A model generated the notes under the pieces. The model was given only the letters and a program-made list of their open reading frames with translations. It had not been told where the DNA came from and ran no database searches. A program made the translations under genes and the position numbers. A stretch of DNA of 41,783 nt, taken from the NCBI GenBank assembly GCA_038745535.1, contig JBCDLI010000018.1, positions 1 through 41,783 on the forward strand, written 5' to 3'. Every line of letters starts with the position of its first letter. Positions within the stretch are counted from its first letter, which is position 1. The DNA comes from JBCDLI01 sp038745535. Its GTDB lineage: Bacteria > Pseudomonadota > Alphaproteobacteria > Rhizobiales > Rhizobiaceae. Positions 16,670-24,874 of the stretch are shown here, piece after piece.

Positions 16670-18526
16670 TCACTCCGCCGCGTCGACAATCTCCATCTGA
16701 TCGAGGCCCAAGAACCCGCCTGACTGGCGGTTCCACAGTTCGGCGTAGAGACCGTCGCCTGAAGCGAGCGTAACGTGGTCGCCATCCTCGATAATTTTGC
16801 CATTGTCGATGACGATGAGACGATCCAAATTGGCAATCGTTGACAAACGGTGCGCGATGGCAATCACGGTTTTGCCGCGCATTAGCTCGTCGAGGCTTTC
16901 TTGGATCGCCGCCTCAATTTCAGAATCAAGCGCCGAAGTTGCCTCGTCCAACACCAATATCGGAGCGTTTTTCAGGAATACGCGCGCAATCGCGATGCGC
17001 TGACGCTGGCCACCGGAAAGCTTTACGCCCCGCTCGCCAACATGGGCATCATAGCCTTTTCGGCCTTGCGGATCTTCAAGCCCGAGAATGTAGTCGTGTG
17101 CGTTAGCACGTTTTGCGGCCGCGATGATTTCATCTTCGCTCGCGTCAGGCTTTCCGTAGGCAATATTATCGCGAACCGAGCGATGAAGCAGCGAGGTGTC
17201 TTGCGTCACCACCCCGATCTGACCACGCAGGCTTTCCTGCGTGACAGTCGAAATGTCTTGACCGTCAATAAGCAGCCGACCGCCTTGAAGGTCGTAGAGG
17301 CGTAGAAGCAAGTTGACGAGCGTGGACTTGCCAGCACCGGAACGTCCAACGAGCCCAAGCTTTTGGCCCGCCTTCACATGCAGCGACAAACCCTCGATCA
17401 CACCTTTGTCTTTGCCATAATGGAAGCTGATTTCGTCAAACGATACGTCGCCATCGCTCACCACGAGAGGCTTGGCCGAGGCTGCATCATTCACGCGCTT
17501 CGGACGGGCAATGGTCTCCATTCCATCCAACGCGGTACCAATATTCTCAAACAGCGAGGACAATTCCCACATGATCCAGTGGGCCATGCCTTCCATCCGC
17601 AGCACAAGGCCGACCGCGATAGCAACCGCGCCGGGCGTGATGTCACCCGTCATCCACGACCATATGCCGATAGACGCGACAACCGCGAGAAGCACCGCGT
17701 TGGAGGTGGTGAGACCGAGATCGAGCCACGTGGCGTAGCGCATCTGCGGATAGACCGTATGCAAAAATCCATCCATGGAGTCCCGAGCGTATTTTTCCTC
17801 GCGCCGTGCATGGGAGAAGAGCTTAACCGTCATGATGTTGGTGTAACTATCGACGATCCTGCCGGTCATCGTCGAGCGCGCATGGCCCTGCTTTTCGGAG
17901 ATATCGCGCATCTTCGGCAGAAAATATCGCAGCAGTCCCACGTAGAAGACCAACCAGCCAACAAACGGCAGCATCAACCGCCAATCAAGCGCGCCGACGA
18001 GAACAATCGTGCCGATGAAATAAACTGCTACGTAGACGGTCACATCGAAGAGCTTGATCACCACTTCGCGGACCGCCAAAGACGTCTGCATGACTTTTGT
18101 CGCGACGCGGCCCGCAAATTCATCTTGGTAAAACTCAAAGCTCTGGTCGAGCAGATAGCGGTGCGCGTCCCAGCGTATCGCCATGGGAAAATTGCCGAGA
18201 ATCGACTGGTGCAAAATCGCTGAATGCAGGAACCCGAGACCGGGTATCAGTACCAAGACGACCACGCCCATCCAAAAAAGCGTCCAGCCATTGTCGGTCA
18301 GAAATGTCGCGCTGCTTTCAGTCGCCAACCAATCGACGAGCGATCCCATGAAGCTAAACAGAAGAACCTGCAGCGCGGATACGATACCAACAAGCACGGC
18401 AGAGAAAATGATAATTCCGCGGTATCCACGCGTGTAGTGCCAGCAAAACTGAACCAGCTTGCTCGGCGGCTGTTTCGCAGTGCCCGAAGGATAGGGCTCT
18501 GTTAGATTTTCGAACCATTGAAGCAT
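16670..18526 (-). CDS. ABC exporter half-transporter (fused permease-ATPase), first of pair
   Basis: Paralogue of the following gene, transcribed first. Membrane domain over about residues 35-330, then an ATPase with Walker A 'GLVGRSGAGKSTLVNLLLR', signature 'LSGGQRQRIAIARVFL', Walker B 'VLVLDEATSALDSE' and 'AIAHRLSTI'. The start at 18526 ('MLQWFENLTEPYPSG') is preferred to one 21 codons upstream, which would reach into the divergent trmL gene. Length is then 618 residues. The pair arose by tandem duplication, judging from near-identical motif blocks. Drug, lipid or peptide export are all possible. Confidence 0.87.
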   Translation of the reverse strand: MLQWFENLTEPYPSGTAKQPPSKLVQFCWHYTRGYRGIIIFSAVLVGIVSALQVLLFSFMGSLVDWLATESSATFLTDNGWTLFWMGVVVLVLIPGLGFLHSAILHQSILGNFPMAIRWDAHRYLLDQSFEFYQDEFAGRVATKVMQTSLAVREVVIKLFDVTVYVAVYFIGTIVLVGALDWRLMLPFVGWLVFYVGLLRYFLPKMRDISEKQGHARSTMTGRIVDSYTNIMTVKLFSHARREEKYARDSMDGFLHTVYPQMRYATWLDLGLTTSNAVLLAVVASIGIWSWMTGDITPGAVAIAVGLVLRMEGMAHWIMWELSSLFENIGTALDGMETIARPKRVNDAASAKPLVVSDGDVSFDEISFHYGKDKGVIEGLSLHVKAGQKLGLVGRSGAGKSTLVNLLLRLYDLQGGRLLIDGQDISTVTQESLRGQIGVVTQDTSLLHRSVRDNIAYGKPDASEDEIIAAAKRANAHDYILGLEDPQGRKGYDAHVGERGVKLSGGQRQRIAIARVFLKNAPILVLDEATSALDSEIEAAIQESLDELMRGKTVIAIAHRLSTIANLDRLIVIDNGKIIEDGDHVTLASGDGLYAELWNRQSGGFLGLDQMEIVDAAE

Positions 18527-18576
18527 GTGCTCATATAATCGTTGAAATGAGAATTTCACATGACAAAAGCGACCGC

Positions 18577-19038
18577 ATGACAAACTCAATTCATGTCACT
18601 CTGTTTCAGCCAGACATCGCTGGCAATACGGGCACAATTCTGCGCACAGCTGCATGCCTCGGATTTCACGTCCACATCATCGAGCCAGCCGGTTTCGATG
18701 CATCCGACCGTAATCTGAAGCGCGCAGGTATGGACTATACCGAACTTGCGACACTTAACCGCCACCGCGATTGGAGTAATTTTCTAAACTGGTCCCGGAA
18801 CAACAATAAGCGGCTCATTTTGCTGACGACCAAATCAGTAGAAGACTACAGCACGTTCAAATACTCAGGTGACGACGTCCTGATCTTTGGTCGCGAGAGC
18901 GCTGGCGCGCCGGAATATGTCCATGACGCTGCGCACCAACGCCTCACAATCCCGATGCAAGAGGGCGCAAGATCACTCAATCTGGCGGTCAGCGTGGGAA
19001 TTGTTGCTGCCCATGCGGCATCGCACTTAGGCGGGTGA
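18577..19038 (+). CDS. trmL: tRNA (cytidine(34)-2'-O)-methyltransferase
   Basis: A SPOUT (trefoil-knot) methyltransferase that methylates the wobble ribose of certain leucine tRNAs. The three SPOUT motifs are present: 'QPDIAGNTGTILRTAACLG', 'LIFGRESAGAPEYVHD' and 'RSLNLAVSVGIVAAHA'. The ATG at 18577 gives 153 residues, close to E. coli TrmL; an ATG ten codons upstream (18547) is also open, and neither has a strong ribosome site. It is divergent from the ABC pair and its 3' end overlaps the converging acetyltransferase gene by 12 bases. Confidence 0.92.
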   Translation: MTNSIHVTLFQPDIAGNTGTILRTAACLGFHVHIIEPAGFDASDRNLKRAGMDYTELATLNRHRDWSNFLNWSRNNNKRLILLTTKSVEDYSTFKYSGDDVLIFGRESAGAPEYVHDAAHQRLTIPMQEGARSLNLAVSVGIVAAHAASHLGG

Positions 19039-19479
19039 CAGCAGACGCTTCATGTCTCTGTGTTCAATCCCCGCTTCCAGATAGCTGGCTGAACAGACCT
19101 CAAAGCCCAGCCGTTCGTAAAACGGTATCGCGTGAACCTGGCTTGAGAGGAAAGCCGGTCTGCGGTCCGTATCCAATTCTCTCAAATCATGGAGAATAGT
19201 CGCCATAATCGCGCCGCCAAAACCGCGGCCCTGATATGCTTCCAGCACCGCAACACGTTGAATTTTTAATTTATCCGGCAGCGGCATCACCCGCGCTGTG
19301 GCGAAGGAAACATCGCTATCAAAGCCCAACCAATGCATGCATTGGCGATCACGGCCATCTACCTCAAGATCTTGCGGAACGTTCTGGCCTTCCACGAATA
19401 CGACCCTGCGAATTTCATGACAAAGCGGCAGTTCACCAGGCATTATGGCCCGGCGAAAGATCACATGGTTTTCGGTCAT
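19027..19479 (-). CDS. GNAT N-acetyltransferase
   Basis: A 150-residue single-domain acetyltransferase. The acetyl-CoA binding motif A is visible as 'IQRVAVLEAYQGRGFGGAIM' (family Q/RxxGxG/A), followed by 'FYERLGFEV' (motif B). The N-terminal 'EIRRVVFVEGQNVP' resembles the ElaA/YjcF branch of the GNAT fold. The acceptor substrate is unknown. Its ATG overlaps the stop of the upstream 81-residue protein as TGATG, so the two are translationally coupled. It overlaps trmL tail-to-tail. Confidence 0.88.
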   Translation of the reverse strand: MTENHVIFRRAIMPGELPLCHEIRRVVFVEGQNVPQDLEVDGRDRQCMHWLGFDSDVSFATARVMPLPDKLKIQRVAVLEAYQGRGFGGAIMATILHDLRELDTDRRPAFLSSQVHAIPFYERLGFEVCSASYLEAGIEHRDMKRLLSPA

Positions 19480-19724
19480 CAGTCGGCGCTCGGCAGCCGC
19501 CTCATCGTGAACTCAATCACATCGCCATCCAACACACGCCAACTTTCCACTTGTGTCCAATAGGCGGCTTTCGGGAACTTCGTGAACCAGTTGCGAGCCA
19601 CCGCTCGCGCTTCTTCCCGCTCCATCCGATAGGTTTCACGAATAAAGCCCGATGACGCCGCCGCTTTTCGCGAGCGTGCAAGCTGACGGGAAACAATATC
19701 ACGCGGTGCTTTTGGTGTAGGCAC
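19479..19724 (-). CDS. small hypothetical protein coupled to the GNAT gene
   Basis: An 81-residue basic protein of unknown function with 'KAPRDIVSRQLARSRK' near the start, a central 'YRMEREEARAVARNWFTKF' and a C-terminal 'VIEFTMRRLP'. It looks like a conserved rhizobial-type protein, but I cannot name a family. A GTG start at 19724 is preferred because GGAGG lies five bases before it; an ATG five codons upstream at 19739 overlaps no good ribosome site. The stop overlaps the next start by one base (TGATG), pointing to coupled translation with the acetyltransferase. Confidence 0.75.
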   Translation of the reverse strand: MPTPKAPRDIVSRQLARSRKAAASSGFIRETYRMEREEARAVARNWFTKFPKAAYWTQVESWRVLDGDVIEFTMRRLPSAD

Positions 19725-19866
19725 ATGAACCTCCAACATAAATACTAAACTGTGATTCTAGGGCGATTCCAAGTCCCAATTTGCGGCTTTGTGCACTGCA
19801 CCTACGCAGGGTTGGCAAAGCACACCCGTCGCGCTACTCCAACAAAAACACTTGCACGAAAAAATT

Positions 19867-20781
19867 ATGACCAAAAGACCCGAACTCCCGGTCGGCCTCC
19901 CCGCTGACATCGAAGATAAAAAACAAAGCGCCGAGCAATGGTTCCAGACGATCCGTGATCGAATTTGTTCAGAGTTCGAAAAGCTTGAAGATGACGTAAC
20001 CGGGCAGTTTTCTGAATATGCACCGGGCCGGTTCGAACAGACCGAATGGCAACGTGATGAAGGGCGTGGCGGCGGCGGCACAATGTCGATGATGACGGGT
20101 CGTGTGTTTGAAAAAGTCGGGGTGCACACCTCAACCGTTTATGGCGAGTTCTCTGAGGAATTTCGCGACCAAATTCCCGGTGCCAAAGACGATCCGCGCT
20201 TTTGGGCGTCTGGCATTTCCCTTATTGCGCATCCACAAAATCCAAACGTGCCAGCCGTTCACATGAATACGCGTATGGTGGTGACATCCTCTTGGTGGTT
20301 TGGCGGCGGCGCGGACCTGACGCCAGTGCTAGACCGCAGACGAACCCAGACTGATCCCGACAGTATCACTTTCCACAAAGCTTATGAGCTTTGCTGCTCC
20401 AAGCACGCAAATGTCGATTACCCATACGTGAAGCAGTGGTGTGATGAGTATTTCCACCTGCATCATCGTAACGAACCGCGCGGCATTGGCGGCATCTTCT
20501 ATGACTGGCAGCATTCGGCAGAAGACGCAGGTGGCTGGGATGCCGACTTCGCGCTCACCCAAGACGTCGGCAAAACCTTCGCAATCGTGTACCCGCATCT
20601 GGTGCGTAAAAACTTCAACAACAACTGGACTGACGCTGACCGCGAAGAGCAGTTGGTGCGCCGAGGCCGCTATGTCGAATTCAACTTGCTTTACGATCGC
20701 GGTACGATCTTTGGTCTGAAGACGGGCGGAAATGTGGATTCCATTCTTTCCAGCATGCCACCCGCGGTGAAATGGCCGTGA
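19867..20781 (+). CDS. hemF: oxygen-dependent coproporphyrinogen III oxidase
   Basis: Catalyses oxidative decarboxylation of coproporphyrinogen III to protoporphyrinogen IX in heme synthesis, using O2. The family blocks are visible: 'EGRGGGGTMSMMTGRVFEK', 'NPNVPAVHMNTRMV', 'WWFGGGADLTP', 'YFHLHHRNEPRGIGGIFYD' and 'RRGRYVEFNLLYDRGT'. The ATG at 19867 ('MTKRPELPVG') gives 304 residues, normal; an open extension of 26 codons upstream has no family resemblance. It is monocistronic or followed by the MOSC gene after 26 bases. No FNR- or Irr-type site was recognised upstream. Confidence 0.96.
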   Translation: MTKRPELPVGLPADIEDKKQSAEQWFQTIRDRICSEFEKLEDDVTGQFSEYAPGRFEQTEWQRDEGRGGGGTMSMMTGRVFEKVGVHTSTVYGEFSEEFRDQIPGAKDDPRFWASGISLIAHPQNPNVPAVHMNTRMVVTSSWWFGGGADLTPVLDRRRTQTDPDSITFHKAYELCCSKHANVDYPYVKQWCDEYFHLHHRNEPRGIGGIFYDWQHSAEDAGGWDADFALTQDVGKTFAIVYPHLVRKNFNNNWTDADREEQLVRRGRYVEFNLLYDRGTIFGLKTGGNVDSILSSMPPAVKWP

Positions 20782-20807
20782 TTGGCACCGAGCACTGATC
20801 CTTGCCG

Positions 20808-21287
20808 ATGAAGGCCATGGCCGAATTGTTGGTGCAATTTCCACGCGATGGTCGGGTGGAGTGGATTGGAATTCGGCCCGCCCGCCGCGAGCCACTTAGG
20901 GCAGTCGAAACCGTTGAAATCACCGAGACCGGGTTGGCAGGCGATCATCGGTCAAAGCCGGGAAAACGTGCTGTCACGCTCATTCAAGCTGAGCATCTTC
21001 CGGTCATCGAACGACTTTGCGGTCTCGAAGAAGTCGATCCAGCCACATTGCGCCGAAATATTTTGGTGTCCGACATTAATCTCATGGCGCTAAAGGGCAG
21101 AGAATTCGACATCGGCTCAGCCACGCTTCGCGGCGTCGACCCATGTGCGCCGTGTTCCCGCATGGAAGAACTGCTTGGCCCCGGCGGCTACAATGCTATG
21201 CGCGGCCATGGTGGCATCACAGCAGAAGTGCTCACGCCGGGGACCGTTTGTGTTGGCGATGCGATCTCGGCGATTAAACCCGACTAA
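20808..21287 (+). CDS. MOSC-domain protein
   Basis: A 159-residue protein made almost entirely of a MOSC domain, the fold at the C-terminus of molybdenum cofactor sulfurases and in YiiM/mARC proteins, which handles sulfur or Moco-bound substrates. Typical blocks are 'EITETGLAGDHRSK', 'TLIQAEHLPVIE', 'LRRNILVSDINLMALKG' and the Cys-bearing 'DPCAPCSRMEELLG' followed by 'GHGGITAEVL'. A TTG, an ATG at 20808 and an ATG at 20817 are all possible starts. It follows hemF closely and overlaps cca tail-to-tail by 14 bases. The substrate is unknown. Confidence 0.88.
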   Translation: MKAMAELLVQFPRDGRVEWIGIRPARREPLRAVETVEITETGLAGDHRSKPGKRAVTLIQAEHLPVIERLCGLEEVDPATLRRNILVSDINLMALKGREFDIGSATLRGVDPCAPCSRMEELLGPGGYNAMRGHGGITAEVLTPGTVCVGDAISAIKPD

Positions 21288-22524
21288 GGCAGGTCGAGAG
21301 CAGCTCCTGCCGCGATGCTTTGAACCCGGAGCCAACCCATTTTTTTTCAGCTTGTGAAAGCAAGAGGCCAAGGTCCGGGCCTGCCTCTATTCCCGCGTCC
21401 AAGAAGTCCTGACCAGACACAGGGAGCGCAGGCTTTTCATACTTTTCGGCGCGCGAGAATAGGCCATAAAGCCGTGCCACGACCGCCGGGTCGCCACTGC
21501 CCTCGCCGACTTTCCAGCGCTGATTAGCGATGTCGAGCATGAGGCGATCCAAAACAGCGCGCCCGTCGCTCCAATACAGATGCTCGTCGAACTCTCGATC
21601 ACCGATATCGTGGGAAAGGGAAGGCTGGTCAGCCCATGCAAGGAGTCTGTCACGCACGAGATTTGGCAATTTCCAGCGTTTGGACAGTTCGCGAACACGG
21701 GTCTCGTTTGGCGGAATGATGCTCGCCAGACGAATTATCGGATCGGGCGTCCAGCCAAACGCTTGCTCTGCGTCCACCAAGCCGTGGATTGCGTCGATCC
21801 CCCAGTTCTCGCTCTCTGGCAACAGCGCGGTCAGAACGCCGGACTGGCGCATCCAAAGAAGCGCGCGCTGCGGTTGCTTAGCGCCAAACAACTTTGACAT
21901 CTCCTGCCAAACGCGCTCGGCGGAAAGATCGCTTAACCCTTCTTTCAACCGCGCACAGGCCTTAAGTCCCGCTGCGTCCGGCCGACCATATCCGTACTGA
22001 GCAAAGAAGCGGAAAAAGCGCAGCACACGCAGATAGTCTTCGCGGATGCGCGTCTCTGGATCGCCAACAAACTTCACCAATCGCGCGTCAAGGTCCGCCC
22101 GACCGTGGAGCGGGTCAAGCACCTCACCGTCCCGCGTCATATAGAGCGCATTCATCGTGAAATCGCGACGGCTAGCGTCCTTCGTCCAGTCGGTCCCGTA
22201 CTTTACAATTGCATGTCGCCCATCGGTTTCCACGTCTTCGCGAAGTGTCGTCACCTCGTAGGTATCGCCATCGATTACCGCTGTGACCGTGCCATGATCA
22301 AAACCGGTTTTCACGACCTTGATACCGTGGTGGCTCAAGGCCTCAATTACGTCGGCAGGAACTAACGTAGTGGACAGATCGATATCAGTATTGGGTTCCC
22401 CTAGCAGCGCGTTGCGAACAGCGCCGCCGTTCACGCGCGCTTCGCCGCCCGCAGCTTCAAGCGCATCAAACACATGTTGCAGCGTTTGTTTGCCCAACCA
22501 CTCTATATTGAGACCCGTGCTCAA
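21274..22524 (-). CDS. cca: CCA tRNA nucleotidyltransferase / poly(A) polymerase family
   Basis: Adds or repairs the 3' CCA of tRNAs. Class II nucleotidyltransferase head: 'ARVNGGAVRNALLG' with the metal-binding 'NTDIDLSTT', then 'DGRHAIVKYGTDWTKDASRR' and 'RDFTMNALYM', and the neck 'REDYLRVLRFFRFFAQYG'. The start is a TTG whose bases overlap the stop of the upstream NUDIX gene (TTGA), with GGGGGA six bases before it, giving 416 residues; another TTG six codons upstream is possible. It forms a tight reverse-strand run with the NUDIX and DUF1285 genes, an order common in rhizobia. Confidence 0.94.
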   Translation of the reverse strand: MSTGLNIEWLGKQTLQHVFDALEAAGGEARVNGGAVRNALLGEPNTDIDLSTTLVPADVIEALSHHGIKVVKTGFDHGTVTAVIDGDTYEVTTLREDVETDGRHAIVKYGTDWTKDASRRDFTMNALYMTRDGEVLDPLHGRADLDARLVKFVGDPETRIREDYLRVLRFFRFFAQYGYGRPDAAGLKACARLKEGLSDLSAERVWQEMSKLFGAKQPQRALLWMRQSGVLTALLPESENWGIDAIHGLVDAEQAFGWTPDPIIRLASIIPPNETRVRELSKRWKLPNLVRDRLLAWADQPSLSHDIGDREFDEHLYWSDGRAVLDRLMLDIANQRWKVGEGSGDPAVVARLYGLFSRAEKYEKPALPVSGQDFLDAGIEAGPDLGLLLSQAEKKWVGSGFKASRQELLSTCLSRV

Positions 22525-23147
22525 TCCTTTTCCCCCAACCAAATTGCCATCATGCGACTTATACCGGCCGTGACGCCCCAGATATATCGGTCGTGATAAG
22601 GCACCTCATAGAAAAAGCGCTCATTGCCATTCCAGAACCGCGAAACGAGCTTGTAGTTTTCCTCGCGCATGAGAAAATCCAAGGGCACCGTGAATACATT
22701 GTCCACTTCGTCGGGATTTGCTTTGACACGCGCCGCATGGCTGACGCGCGCGACCACAGGCGAAATTCGAAATCCCGAACCCGAAATGTAGACCGGCAAT
22801 TCACCAATCAAATCAAGCTCGTCACGGCGAATACCGATTTCCTCTTCGCATTCACGCATCGCCGCGCTCACACTGTCGGCGTCTTCCGGGTCGATTTTTC
22901 CACCGGGAAAGGCGATTTGGCCCGAATGCGTGCGGAGACTCTTCGTGCGCTGCGTGAGATAAACGTGCGGATCGTCGCTGTCAGTCAGTCCGATCAGCAC
23001 TGCCGCATCGGTTCGGGCATTGTTACGGATATGATCGGTGAGATGAGGATTGTAATCAAAGTCACCGTGCTCGCGACTGAGCGGATCGCGATCAACCAAG
23101 GCAGACCGAACGGAAGATACCGTCCATATTTTCGCATCTGCCAACAC
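22521..23147 (-). CDS. NUDIX hydrolase, CoA pyrophosphatase type
   Basis: Hydrolyses CoA or oxidised CoA to phosphopantetheine and 3',5'-ADP by family inference. The CoA-specific signature 'LRTHSGQIAFPGGKIDPED' runs into a complete NUDIX box ending 'MRECEEEIGI'. Length is 208 residues. The start is a GTG immediately after the stop of the DUF1285 gene (TAGGTG), implying coupled translation, and its own stop overlaps the cca start. The three genes thus form one transcript. Confidence 0.92.
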   Translation of the reverse strand: MLADAKIWTVSSVRSALVDRDPLSREHGDFDYNPHLTDHIRNNARTDAAVLIGLTDSDDPHVYLTQRTKSLRTHSGQIAFPGGKIDPEDADSVSAAMRECEEEIGIRRDELDLIGELPVYISGSGFRISPVVARVSHAARVKANPDEVDNVFTVPLDFLMREENYKLVSRFWNGNERFFYEVPYHDRYIWGVTAGISRMMAIWLGEKD

Positions 23148-23738
23148 CTAGTTCACCGTCTCTTTCAACTTCTCGCTTTCCATCACTGGGAAAAACACGC
23201 CGCACGACGAAATGCCAAACATCGACTTTCCATCAACTTGCTCGTGTGATCCCAGAGACAGAAGCTCTTGCGCTAGCGATCTGGAAACCAGCGCCTCCAA
23301 CCGCCCTCGTACGCAAACATAGGGCTTCACGCCCCCATTTTCAGTGTCCGTTTCAAATCGCAGACTATGATCGGGACCAATCGTCGTAAGATCGCCAAGC
23401 GACGTCTGGAATGTGATAGCCTGACGAGCCGCATCTTCCGTCACCGCCATATCCACCGCCAGAAAATGTGCGTCTTCGACTTTAATTGCGAGCTTTTCTA
23501 CCGGCGTAACAAGATAGGTGATGCCGTCTTCATCTTTCCGCAAAACGCTGGCGAAAAGCTTCACCATCGCATGGCGGGTGATCGGCGTTCCGAGATAATA
23601 CCACGAACCGTCGGCGCGGATTTCAATGTCGATCTCGCCGCAAAGATCAGGTTCCCATCTCTCCACCGGGCGGACCGATGAAGAATTGCCATCCCTCACG
23701 CGGAGCATGGCTTCCAATTTTTGCAGCCCATCTGCCAT
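23148..23738 (-). CDS. DUF1285 family protein
   Basis: A 196-residue protein of the DUF1285 family, recognised from 'RPVERWEPDLCGEIDIEI', 'DGSWYYLGTPITRHAMVKLF', 'LRKDEDGITYLVTPVEKL' and 'ALVSRSLAQELLSLG'. The family folds into small beta-rich domains of unknown function. The ATG at 23738 follows AAGAGGG at ten bases; the frame is open 34 codons further but without family resemblance. It is first in the run DUF1285 - CoA pyrophosphatase - cca and is divergent from the MoxR operon across 118 bases, in which no other feature is convincing. Confidence 0.88.
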   Translation of the reverse strand: MADGLQKLEAMLRVRDGNSSSVRPVERWEPDLCGEIDIEIRADGSWYYLGTPITRHAMVKLFASVLRKDEDGITYLVTPVEKLAIKVEDAHFLAVDMAVTEDAARQAITFQTSLGDLTTIGPDHSLRFETDTENGGVKPYVCVRGRLEALVSRSLAQELLSLGSHEQVDGKSMFGISSCGVFFPVMESEKLKETVN

Positions 23739-23856
23739 CAAACTGTGCCCTCTTGCGGTCACAATGGTCTTTGACCTTTGAGCCATAATCAGCGTTGATG
23801 CTCTTGTCAGTACCCGCGATTGATTTACGTTCAAATTCACAAGCTAGGAGCCATTT

Positions 23857-24864
23857 ATGAGCGTGCACACCTCCCCGGAAAAAACCGATCCTAAGAAGAT
23901 TGTGGCGGAGGCTGAAAAAGCACTTCAGGATTTGAAAAACGCAAAAGAGGAAATCGCAAATGTGATCTACGGCCAGGAAGCCGTTATCCAAAATGCGATT
24001 GTTGCTATTCTCTCCGGCGGGCACGCCCTGTTGGTGGGCGTACCAGGTCTTGCCAAAACAAAACTTGTCGACACGCTTGGCACTGTGCTGGGCCTAAAAT
24101 CAGGCCGCATTCAATTTACGCCTGACTTGATGCCAGCCGACATTCTAGGTTCCGAAGTGCTGGAGGAAGACGAGAATGGGAAACGCTCGTTCCGCTTCAT
24201 TAAGGGTCCAATTTTCGCACAACTTCTTATGGCCGATGAGGTGAACCGCGCCAGCCCGCGCACCCAGTCGGCACTGCTGCAGGCCATGCAGGAATACAAC
24301 GTGACCGTGGCCGGGCATAATCATAAACTGCCCGCTCCCTTCCACGTTCTGGCGACCCAGAACCCGCTGGAGCAGGAAGGCACATACCCACTTCCCGAAG
24401 CGCAGCTTGATCGCTTCTTGATGCAAATCGACGTGGACTATCCAGAGGCTGAAGCCGAACGCCAGATCATGCTGCAAACCACAGGCACGGTGGACGGCAC
24501 CGCAGGCGCAATTCTCACAACTGCAAAGCTGAAAGCAATGCAGACACTGGTTCGCCAAATGCCAGTGCCGGAAAGCGTCGTCGAAGGCATCTTGAAGCTG
24601 GTTAGGTCTGCGCGTCCGGGTTCAGGTACAGACCTCGTTGAAAAGCATGTGAACTGGGGACCCGGCCCACGCGCTGGACAGGCTTTGATGCTCTGCGTCC
24701 GCGCACGCGCCCTTTATGATGGTCGGTTAGCCCCGTCGATAGACGACGTAAAAGCGCTAGCAGAACCGGTGTTGCAACACCGGATGGCGCTATCATTTAC
24801 CGCGCGGGCTGATGGTGTAACGATCCAATCGGTTATCGACGATCTGGTTTCGACACTGGATTGA
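23857..24864 (+). CDS. MoxR-family AAA+ ATPase
   Basis: A 335-residue ATPase of the MoxR class, chaperones that mature or remodel partner protein complexes, often with VWA-domain partners. Walker A is 'LLVGVPGLAKTKLVDTLG', Walker B 'LLMADEVNRA', sensor 1 lies in 'HVLATQNPLEQEGTYPLPEA', followed by the arginine region 'QLDRFLMQIDVDYP'; the lid domain follows. A TAGGAG ribosome site precedes the ATG. It heads a four-gene run with a DUF58 protein and two VWA/GATase-like membrane proteins with gaps of 0-10 bases. The client in this group is unknown. Confidence 0.93.
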   Translation: MSVHTSPEKTDPKKIVAEAEKALQDLKNAKEEIANVIYGQEAVIQNAIVAILSGGHALLVGVPGLAKTKLVDTLGTVLGLKSGRIQFTPDLMPADILGSEVLEEDENGKRSFRFIKGPIFAQLLMADEVNRASPRTQSALLQAMQEYNVTVAGHNHKLPAPFHVLATQNPLEQEGTYPLPEAQLDRFLMQIDVDYPEAEAERQIMLQTTGTVDGTAGAILTTAKLKAMQTLVRQMPVPESVVEGILKLVRSARPGSGTDLVEKHVNWGPGPRAGQALMLCVRARALYDGRLAPSIDDVKALAEPVLQHRMALSFTARADGVTIQSVIDDLVSTLD

Positions 24865-24874
24865 GGCACAAAGC

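Noticed and set aside
17363..18223. 286-residue open frame antisense to the first ABC exporter
   Set aside because: It is His/Arg-rich with no recognisable domain and lies wholly opposite conserved ABC coding sequence; high-GC antisense frames of this kind are common artefacts.
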